A stretch of DNA of 64,000 nt, from the NCBI GenBank assembly GCA_025617375.2, contig JAMYGW020000001.1, positions 2,170,001 through 2,234,000 on the forward strand, read 5' to 3'. Each line of letters begins with the position of its first letter. The first letter of the stretch is position 1. Made by a program: the position numbers and the translations under genes. This stretch comes from Acarospora socialis (Eukaryota > Ascomycota > Lecanoromycetes > Acarosporales > Acarosporaceae). The notes beneath the pieces were generated by a model that had not been told where the DNA came from, did no database searches, and was given only the letters and a program-made list of their open reading frames with translations. Shown in pieces: positions 56,710 to 64,000 of the stretch.

Positions 56710-57430
56710 GATATATAGACTTGTCTTTTGTTTGAGGAAAAGGAAAACTGCAAGCTATAGCAGAAAGTGCAATGAAATTGGCTGTTCTGTAAAGCGGATA
56801 TTCAACGTTGCGAGCAGAACAGACCGGGAAGAATTATAAATTTCCATCTAGACAGACTCAATTACATCACTCCTGTAGAATCCGCTTTAACGCCTAACGC
56901 CATCATTAGGCCCCGAGACAGGCTTGGCCAAGGTGCGGGCGTAAGGTGCCACTACCTTTAGCTGCCGTACTCAACAAGCGCTCAACTTATAGTTCTAGGT
57001 CGTAAATGAATGCCAATCTTCTCATATGGAGCACTCCAACACAGCACAAGACAGAAAGTTTCTGAGACATAAATTCTTTGAGAAAGCTTTCTGTGTTACA
57101 TGAAGGTCTCCATATTACATTATATGCTATGAGATATGAATACTTATGGACATTCTTTTATGAATCTGAGAAGCACTTCATACATCCATTAGATTTTGGT
57201 GATGAGTCACACAGCATTCATTTAACATTACGACCTGAAACCATATCAGGTATGACATCTTTGTATCGGATCCAACCCATCCTTCACTCGGAGCTTGGTC
57301 CTCTGAACACTAATCTCTTCATGATGATGCTCTCCCAACCTCTCAACAACTCCCACATTTTGGGTCTGAAAGCCATGGAGAGCTGCTGACACAACCCTTC
57401 GCGTCCCTTGCATTACTGTTATTGACCTCT

Positions 57431-57463
57431 CGATAAGAGGACAATCTTATCTTATCTTATCGC
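57431..57463. promoter_or_regulatory. Cluster of GATA-factor sites
   Basis: CGATAAGAG at 57430-57438 followed by three overlapping CTTATC copies (57446-57461), i.e. four HGATAR-type sites within about 33 bases. AreA/NIT2-family regulators bind such clusters. The distance to the dehydrogenase start (about 720-750 bases) is plausible for a promoter. It could also be a simple (CTTAT)n microsatellite. Confidence 0.5.
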
Positions 57464-57673
57464 ACCGCACATTCAAATCTGCCACATTCAGATGACCAAG
57501 AAAGGAAAATCATAACAAAATGATGAGGAAGTGAAAATCCAACCAGATCAGGCATAGAACAGTAACTTCTGAACAGGTTCAAAGGTCATACTAGTTTCTG
57601 AGTTAGTGGTTCAATGCTTGATCTGGTTAGATTTTACTTCTTTGTCATTTTTGTATCGTCCTAGAAGACATTA

Positions 57674-58432
57674 CCTTAGCGGGCAAAGCAGGTTGCAATT
57701 AATCGTGTTATCACGGTCTTAAAACGCTCTTCATATGAAAATGCCCTAAATTTAGAAGTCAACTTCCAACCATACAAAATCAGTCATTAGTGTAAGATTT
57801 CAACAGTTTTGATTGGTCAAAAGCATAGTGACTAAGAAATTATTAGTGTTTTTTTAGATATAATAAATTACATGAGGTTGAATGCACCCACCACCTATAG
57901 AATAGATCAACAACTCTATTGCATGTGACGTCGGGACTATCAATTTATGAGTGAATTTGTCTGGATTGACTGAATTTGCAATTCTTTTTTAGTGTGATGT
58001 TGATGCCCATGACATGACACAGCATCTGAGTCTAGGTCTTGGCATTTTCTAAATTCACTAACATTTTGTGACTGTTTTGAAAGTCACAAGCATTGTGATA
58101 TTGTCTGTGTTTTGCAATCTTACTATTGTTGTCAATATTCTATTGTTATATGATTAGAAACTGTTAATTAATGAAAACTATGCTTATCTGCATTACATCA
58201 AGTCTAAAACACTGTCACATAATAGTTTATGTTGAAATAGTTGATGTTGTTGTTAAAACTAAACGCTGTGTGCGTTTCTATGTAATAAGACTAACTAAGC
58301 GAGCGGCTAGACTCAATTTTCAACAGTTTATAAGATATATGGTCATATCATGGTGGTATGTTGATGTCTAGGTTGGATGGATTATATAACAGTCATCTAA
58401 CCATTTGGTGAGACCTACTTTGCCCGCTGAGG
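57674..58432. mobile_element. 759-bp TIR element with TA flanks (Tc1/mariner-like remnant or MITE)
   Basis: Left end CCTTAGCGGGCAAAGCAGGT (57674-57693); right end, inverted, CCTCAGCGGGCAAAGTAGGT (58413-58432). The two 20-base ends differ at two positions, both C/T transitions, one loss of C in each copy. Both ends are flanked by TA (57672-57673 and 58433-58434), the target duplication of Tc1/mariner/pogo elements. The interior is AT-rich with no intact transposase frame, and CA/TA dinucleotides look frequent, as after repeat-induced point mutation. So it is a decayed copy or a non-autonomous element. The family name is not determined. Confidence 0.75.
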
Positions 58433-58665
58433 TATTCTATATACCTAGTATATTAAAGTGATTTTCCCCCCTGATATTTATCTAAGCGCCTAAATGTTAT
58501 AATTTTATTATTTAATTAAATTAAAATACGTGAAGTATTTATAGGTTTTGGAATCCCGTGGTGAGCCATAAACTCGGGTGGGGCGTGCAAGCTCCGGCCA
58601 CGGGCGCTTCCTGCCGGCCCCGCGATCTCACTTCCTCCTACCCATTACTTTTCACCTTTCTCACC

Positions 58666-60231
58666 ATGCGCTCTACTACTAATTCCCTGCATCCCGCTGA
58701 TGTCGATCCGTCAGACCCTATGAAGTCTCGCAAGCGAGAGCTTGACAACATCAAGGACTCCCTACCTGCCGCCAAACGCCATCAGCCAGAACCTTCGCTA
58801 CCGACTCCATCGCCCACCGCGTCCCCCGAACCCAAGCCCAACTCGGGCTCTCAACGACCTAAGGCACTCAGCAAGCAGGCAAGCAGAGCGTCGCCTCAGT
58901 CAGAATCGAAGCCCTCCAAGCGAGCCTTTGCTACAGACCAACAGACTGGTAGACCAACAGAGCGGCACACCGACAGACCGGCAGACCGGCAAACCGGCGA
59001 AGACCCCGACCCCGACTGTGATCTTGCGCCAGCGAGCAAGCGCCTTCGACAATCGCTAGAGCCCCCGAGCTCCTGGGTCTCCGTCGACGATTGGTTGGAG
59101 AATACCCGTCAGTCAAGATCGGTTCAAGAGAAGGCCGAAGGCAGTGAGATCACTCCGACCACCGAGAGACCCTTCTCTCCTCAGATTCTAGGACCCTGCT
59201 CGCAAGCAGCCAGTGACAACGATCAAATGTCGCAACGGGATGGGGAAACCCCTGCGCCGGGTTCGACGGCGTCCGCACTAAGCGAGAGGCTCAATACGTC
59301 GAGTCCCTTGTACCGTGGGACACTTATGATGAACAAAGTCATCATAGACGACTTCGGAGATCAGACACCGCGGGACGTTCAAGAGCTGGTCACCAAGCAC
59401 ATTCGAAAAGAGCGTACATCGCCACGGCTGGAAGACGACCAACATACCACAATTAAAGAAACGATCAAAGGGGTTTGGGACAGCGGTGAACCTATGGTGT
59501 CGGACATCATCAAGCCTCCTCTCTTTCCCCTCAAAGATCCTAACATTGCGGAGGGACGTGATACTCTCTGGTCCACCCAGCCGTTACCTCGTAATCCCGA
59601 ATACACATACGCGCTCCCTGCACCCAAAACTGACCGTCACTTTGGATTCCGTCCCACCCTAAAGTCGGACTGGACCCCCCAGGAACTCGCAGCGGCGGAT
59701 CATCCCAAAGTTCGACCGTACTCACAACCAACACGAGAAAACCTGTTCCCCTTATTTCTTATAGAGGTCAAATCAGAGACTACCGGCGGCACATTATACG
59801 GGGCTGAAGGCCAGCTCGCCACCAGTGGCGCGCATCGTGTCAATTCGTTGATCTGGGCACTTGACCAGGTCGATCCGTCTAGAAAATGTTCGAGTGCCGA
59901 CGCTCTCGTTTTTTCAGCTGCTATCAGTCAGAGACAAGCCATCGCACATGTCCATTACTACAACCCGGAGAACAGCAAGTTCTACATGTCTTGGATCGAT
60001 ACTTTCTCGTTCGCGAAGGATATCCAGGCATGCCGTGACTATACCAAGAACGTTGTTGAATGGATATTGGAAATTCAACAACCGATTGTCAGAGACGCAT
60101 TGGCAAAGTTGCATCCAATGACAAAGGTTTGGAAAAAAGGTCGACCTGCCAGTGCCACTACAGATGCAGCTGAGTCGTTCACGAGTGAGAATGGAAGGCG
60201 CACCAAGAGCCAACGAACGTCGGAGGAGTAG
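58666..60231 (+). CDS. DUF7924-like fungal protein, possible PD-(D/E)XK fold
   Basis: Single exon, 521 residues from the first ATG (58666). Residues 1-215 are disordered, Pro/Ser/Arg/Lys-rich, with a basic Arg/Asp/Thr/Gln repeat at about 91-112 (TDQQTGRPTERH, then TDRPADRQTGED) and likely nuclear-localisation runs (SRKREL, AAKRH, SKRLR). The folded part (about 230-490) includes ENLFPLFLIEVKSETTGGTL, YGAEGQLATSGAHRVNSL and HYYNPENSKFYMSWIDTFSF. E367-V-K369 and Q383 fit the ExK...Q core of PD-(D/E)XK nuclease-fold proteins; the resemblance to DUF7924 is from memory. The C-terminus is basic. It sits between an AT-rich transposon-bearing block and a repeat-rich flank, unlike the housekeeping genes around it. 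Activity is not established. Confidence 0.8.
   Translation: MRSTTNSLHPADVDPSDPMKSRKRELDNIKDSLPAAKRHQPEPSLPTPSPTASPEPKPNSGSQRPKALSKQASRASPQSESKPSKRAFATDQQTGRPTERHTDRPADRQTGEDPDPDCDLAPASKRLRQSLEPPSSWVSVDDWLENTRQSRSVQEKAEGSEITPTTERPFSPQILGPCSQAASDNDQMSQRDGETPAPGSTASALSERLNTSSPLYRGTLMMNKVIIDDFGDQTPRDVQELVTKHIRKERTSPRLEDDQHTTIKETIKGVWDSGEPMVSDIIKPPLFPLKDPNIAEGRDTLWSTQPLPRNPEYTYALPAPKTDRHFGFRPTLKSDWTPQELAAADHPKVRPYSQPTRENLFPLFLIEVKSETTGGTLYGAEGQLATSGAHRVNSLIWALDQVDPSRKCSSADALVFSAAISQRQAIAHVHYYNPENSKFYMSWIDTFSFAKDIQACRDYTKNVVEWILEIQQPIVRDALAKLHPMTKVWKKGRPASATTDAAESFTSENGRRTKSQRTSEE
58935..59003 (+). repeat. Degenerate ACCGACAG/ACCGGCAG minisatellite within the coding region
   Basis: About eight units of an 8-base GACCGGCA/AACAGACC-type word, in frame with the basic Arg/Asp/Thr repeat of the DUF7924-like protein. 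Confidence 0.8.
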
Positions 60232-62463
60232 GTAGTTTGCTGGACCGACAGGCTGCCAGGCTGGCGGACTGCCCAGGGGTTAGACCGACAGACCGGCCGG
60301 CTGACGGCCTGGTAGACCGGTAGACCGTGGCACGTCGACAGGTTGGCAGGTCGGCAGGTCGAGAGGTCGGCAGTTTGAGGACTGTGTCGGCTGAAGGACA
60401 TTGATACATTGTAGCTTATGACGCAGTAGCAAGTTAGGTCTCTCTGTTATACATAATGCTTTTGGTGTGAATAGGAACTACATCCCGCCAAACAATCTGT
60501 CTGAGTTTAACACGGAAATCTCAACATCATCACCCTAGGCTCTCTACAGGTACCCCCTTACAAAAGCTGAATATAGGAGATAAATATTTAAAAAGTTAAT
60601 AGATTACAAAGTGAGGTTTAGAAGAGATAGAATAAGAGAGTGGGGGTCTCTCCTGATGACTGATCTAAGATTACTAATCTATAAAGGAAGGAAAGAACGA
60701 TTATCTTTAATAGCCGGTGTCCTCGCAGCGTGGTCACGAATTAGATTTCTTATAGGCGGTTAAGAAAAGCGCTCCCGCAGCGGTCGTCCAAGATAAGGTA
60801 GAAACAACAGGACAATTGGTGGATGGTTCAAGGGCTCAGTAAAGAATTTAGTTACTCCGCTGCCAAAATGGATAGCTCCCCTGAGAGAGTCCGCAATCGA
60901 CTTTAAAGGCCAGCGATACAGCTTGTTTTCTTGCCTGAACATGCCGGATCCTCAGGATGCGAATCGGTTATTGTTTAGCCCCGACCAGATTTCCCTTACA
61001 ATTCTTCTTTACCCGACAGCTCCTTCAATTGGTGTGGCGGTGTCAACTGTGTAAGTCGATGCCCCGGAAATGCTGAGGCCAAGAGAAACATATTGGATCG
61101 AATCTTGAATTACATAGCCTACTACCTTGTGGTGAACCTGTGTGTTGCTGGTAAGTCCGCAACTCATCTGCAGAAGACCTCCCTTTTCTTCAGAGTTGTT
61201 TTTTGCCTGAGCATCTAAGGTACTGTATGGATGTTCCTCTTCCGGTCTTACCCACCTCGTCTCCGGAACATTCAGCGGGAAGGCGTCCTAAACCTCTTAC
61301 ATAACAATTTACTCGCAAGGGTCAACTCGCTTCGTCGACATTGCTTGGTGTATGCTCTTCCAGCGTTGGCAATAGGTCAGAGCGGGAGCTGACGAAGGTG
61401 TTTTAGGAGCGTACGCTATACAACCACGGCGATTGTGGGAGCGAGGAAATGTGCGATGTAGGGTGAGTATTTGTAACTCCCAAGCTACCGTACGAGCCAG
61501 TGGCAGATACTAGACCTCCCGAACAGTAGGGTAGGAAAGCTATGGGCTCACAGCGGCAAGGAAACATGAGGATCAAGTTTGACGGGCGCAGTCGTCAAGG
61601 ACAATGCGAGTGTTTTTCAAGAGGTACCTGCAAGCAAGCCTTTCCAACAAGTCGTACAAGATAGCTGGACACTTAAAGGTTGTCGCTCTCGTTGGTAGGT
61701 TCTTTGGCATCATAACATGGTTCCTAGGTATCTATATGAGTATTAAAGTTGATACGGTACGAGACCACCGCCAAGCCCTGCTTATGTCAGCTTGATCCTC
61801 CCATACCTGGTAAGGTACAGATACTCTGTACCTTATCCTACCCGTTTCCTTATCAGTGCGCAGACACCTTATCAGCAAAGATAATCCACCACCCCCCTCA
61901 ATCCGAGGAACACTGCAAGGTAGAGGTGACCACGGTCGGATTTACATGATGATGGACTACATCTTACCCGGGGGATGTAGGTCGTTTGTTCATGAGGTAT
62001 TTCCTATCAGTCTTTTCTCTTTGTGTCACGACACTAAGCTCTGGCTTGCATGACTCTACTTGTCATCTCTCACACCGTACGATCAAGCATCGGCCTATAT
62101 TCTCCTTCGTTACCTTTATATTCATATATCATCATTGATACAAACTTTCCGATTTGTACAGCAGCCCCACTGGCGCTCTCACTCACTTGCTCCGAGTTCC
62201 TACGTCCAACGTCAGCTGTCGACGGGTCAGACACTCGCTGCGCGTGCGAGGCTCAGCGGAACCTTCAGCTGAGCAGAGGAAGCGTAAGCATTATAACGCC
62301 CAACAACACTAATATATAGCCTTGTTGGTATACACATCAGCTCCCATTAGATATCTATGGCATTGCAATGGGATGTACGTGCATAGGGGATACCTGAGGT
62401 ATAGATAGGGACCAGTGCAGCAGCGTTGGGCTTTGTACGACACAGCCCAGGAAGACTCTCAGA
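60232..62463. other. Intergenic region right of the DUF7924-like gene
   Basis: The first 140 bases are a GACCGGCAG-type repeat (listed separately). About 60420-61000 is moderately AT-rich and could be old transposon sequence, but no end repeats or coding motif were found. About 61000-62463 is ordinary, with the PQ-loop gene promoter at the right. No gene supported. Confidence 0.45.
60243..60373 (+). repeat. ACCGACAGG/GGTAGACC-type minisatellite in the 3' flank
   Basis: Tandem and inverted variants of GACCGACAGACCGG, GGTAGACCG and GGCAGGTCG. The 14-base word ACCGACAGACCGGC is shared exactly with the tract inside the gene at about 58970. Confidence 0.8.
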
Positions 62464-63774
62464 ATGTTTTACGATGGATTTGACTCTCTTCCGGATCGCT
62501 GCATTCCTACGACCAGCTTTCTTGTTGGGGTCTCTTCCACCTTTCACACCTGTATCCCTACGCCACTCGCATTCATTTCGACCGCTCTCGGCACTCTCAG
62601 CATCATCTCCTGGCTCTTCGCACAGGCCCCGCAGATCGTCAAGAACCATTCAATAAAGTCGACATCGGGGTTAAGTTTATGGTTCTTGCTGGAGTGGGCT
62701 GCTGGAGATACAACAAACTTGCTTGGTGCAATCTTGACGAGGCAGGCGGGATGGCAGGTTATAGTTGCTGGATATTACGTCTCCGTTGACGTCGTACTGG
62801 TATGGCAGTGGATGTGGTATACACATTACAAACCATGGCGAGAAGCGAGGCTGAACTCATCGTGCCTTATGGTCGAAGGAGACGGAGACGATGATGGAAG
62901 GCTGGGGCAGGTCGTTCAGGGGTTTCCTCCCGTCGAACATACTTCCGAGTCTCGATTGACCAGAGACGCCAAACGCGGACCAGAAGAATACAAGAACTCC
63001 GCGAAGCCAATACCGACGCCTGTCTCCAACCTTCAAGACCTCACATGTTCCTCCACCCCGCGAGAGAAGGCAACCCCCCAATCCTCGCCCCGCTCACTAA
63101 CCCGTACGCATGCACCGACATTCTCTCCATATCCATCCCCAAAGACTCTCCTCTTCATCTCCACCCTCTGCGCCATCCTCGCAAACGCCTCTCCACTCAC
63201 CACAACTCCCCTCGCCGCCGACACCCCCACACCCCACCCATCCACCGGCAACATCGCCGAACTCGCCGGCCGCATCTTCAGCTGGACCAGCACCCTCCTC
63301 TACATCGGCTCGCGCCTCCCCCAACTCTACAAAAACCACTCCCGCCGCTCCACCGCCGGCCTCAGCCCCAGCCTCTTCATCGCCGCCTTCTTCGGCAACC
63401 TCTTTTACAGCACCTCCATCCTCACCAATCCCTGCGCCTGGGCCGACCTTCCAGCCTACGGCGGCGGAGGCTGGGTCGGTCGTGAAGGGAGCGATCGCCG
63501 CGAATGGGTCACGCTCGCGGCGCCGTTCTGGCTCGGTGCGGCGGGGGTGTTGGGGCTGGACGCGACGGTTGGCCTGCAGTTTTGGATGTTTGGGGAAGAG
63601 AAGGAGAAGGTCGTGAAGGTGAGGGATGAGAGGGGAACGAGTAGGTGGAGGAAGGTGAGTGGGTGGATGAGGGGCTGGGTGCCGAGTGTGAGTCCGAGTA
63701 GGGTTGTTGATCGCGGAGAGGAGAGGGGATTGCTTAGGGGTGGTCAGGAGGGTGGTCGGTATGGTGCGGCTTGA
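62464..63774 (+). CDS. PQ-loop vacuolar amino acid transporter (Ypq1/PQLC2-like)
   Basis: Seven-helix PQ-loop protein of the group that exports cationic amino acids from the vacuole or lysosome. Single exon, 436 residues. The two PQ-loop repeats are complete: WLFAQAPQIVKNHSIKSTSG (P56-Q57) followed by LSLWFLLEWAAGDTTNLLGA, and GSRLPQLYKNHSRRSTAGLS (P286-Q287) followed by PSLFIAAFFGNLFYSTSI. Helices at about 27-50, 72-92, 98-120, 205-225, 260-283, 295-315 and 340-370. The loop between repeats (about 125-205) is long, polar and disordered. The C-terminal tail is basic, with GEERGLLRGG, a possible dileucine sorting motif. The plus strand turns from C-rich to G-rich near 63470. Confidence 0.93.
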   Translation: MFYDGFDSLPDRCIPTTSFLVGVSSTFHTCIPTPLAFISTALGTLSIISWLFAQAPQIVKNHSIKSTSGLSLWFLLEWAAGDTTNLLGAILTRQAGWQVIVAGYYVSVDVVLVWQWMWYTHYKPWREARLNSSCLMVEGDGDDDGRLGQVVQGFPPVEHTSESRLTRDAKRGPEEYKNSAKPIPTPVSNLQDLTCSSTPREKATPQSSPRSLTRTHAPTFSPYPSPKTLLFISTLCAILANASPLTTTPLAADTPTPHPSTGNIAELAGRIFSWTSTLLYIGSRLPQLYKNHSRRSTAGLSPSLFIAAFFGNLFYSTSILTNPCAWADLPAYGGGGWVGREGSDRREWVTLAAPFWLGAAGVLGLDATVGLQFWMFGEEKEKVVKVRDERGTSRWRKVSGWMRGWVPSVSPSRVVDRGEERGLLRGGQEGGRYGAA

Positions 63775-64000
63775 GGGGCGCTCATGCCAGGTTATCGTAT
63801 AGTTCGGGTGGGCGTTTGGCAGGGTTCTGGGCCTGGGTTGTCAGGAGGTAGGTGTTGCTTGTAGTAATGTCTTAGACCGGCGGTTGGGCATGGCCAGGAC
63901 TCCACAACAGTGGCATACATAGATGGCGCATCGTGTTTAGATCAGTAGCAATTTTACCTTCTCAGCATTAATATTCTTATCCAAGAAACTTTTATTACGT
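63775..64000. other. 3' flank of the PQ-loop gene
   Basis: 226 bases to the window end. No gene; AT content rises toward the end, consistent with a 3' untranslated region or terminator side. Confidence 0.5.

Larger units (their letters stand above)
56710..58665. other. AT-rich block upstream of alcohol dehydrogenase
   Basis: Contains the dehydrogenase promoter at left, then from about 57060 an AT-rich stretch that ends abruptly near 58550. Inside lie a GATA-site cluster and a TIR-bounded element. Open frames here (for example 57078-57389) show no known domain. Confidence 0.55.

Noticed and set aside
57078-57389. 103-codon frame in the AT-rich block
   Set aside because: No domain, no splice signals that extend it, and it lies in DNA that looks mutated toward AT.
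60420-61050. AT-rich sequence suspected to be a solo LTR
   Set aside because: No paired terminal repeat, target duplication or internal motif could be found by eye, so no element is claimed.
1-64000. Search for CRISPR arrays or bacterial-type operons
   Set aside because: The DNA is fungal; no regularly spaced repeats with unique spacers were seen, and the tandem arrays present have no spacers.

Overview
The window is nuclear DNA of a filamentous ascomycete (Pezizomycotina). Genes lie on both strands. Most are split by short introns of about 50-140 bases with GT...AG ends and CTRAC/CTRAT branch sites. The gene set is typical of these fungi: a Tea4/Bud14 polarity protein, an F-box/RCC1 protein, alternative NADH dehydrogenase, a GT90 glycosyltransferase, a Clg1-like cyclin and GPI-type wall proteins. 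I cannot place it to class. All exon joins were read by eye from splice signals and frame, without transcript data.

Layout. 1-4.7 kb: no gene seen. 4.7-13.2 kb, four plus-strand genes: Pho80/Clg1-type cyclin, acyl-CoA thioesterase ending in a peroxisomal AKL signal, external-type NADH dehydrogenase, and HEM3 (porphobilinogen deaminase) preceded by a tiny upstream ORF that overlaps its start. 14.9-20.5 kb, minus strand: PP2C phosphatase and a GT90 glycosyltransferase, the latter divergent from the mitochondrial ribosomal protein uL15m (20.8 kb). 22.9-23.4 kb: a small unrecognised spliced gene, followed by a decayed 60-bp tandem repeat. 24.2-28.4 kb: MFS transporter, CDP-alcohol phosphatidyltransferase and, divergently, a fatty-acid-hydroxylase-family enzyme, which together may be a small lipid gene group. 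29.9-31.5 kb: ankyrin-type protein with a long Gly/Ser/Asp/Asn repeat tail. 33.2-36.6 kb: five-exon tea4 on the minus strand, divergent across 2.3 kb from a Ser/Thr kinase (38.8 kb). 41.7-47.5 kb: F-box/RCC1 protein and a VIT/vWA protein. 48.2-54.4 kb: glycine-zipper protein, secreted Thr-rich protein with a knottin-like C-terminus, and a GPI-type protein with 20-residue repeats. 55.5-56.7 kb: zinc alcohol dehydrogenase. 56.7-62.4 kb looks accessory: an AT-rich block holding a 759-bp TIR element with TA flanks, then an abrupt switch to a GC-rich gene for a DUF7924-like protein with an ExK...Q core. 62.5-63.8 kb: PQ-loop vacuolar transporter.

Most genes are independent housekeeping or signalling genes. 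The exceptions are the possible 24-28 kb lipid group and the 57-60 kb accessory block. A window-wide oddity is a repeated local strand-composition flip: several hundred bases of C-rich plus strand switch to G-rich within a few tens of bases. It is seen inside genes of either orientation and in two gene-free stretches.
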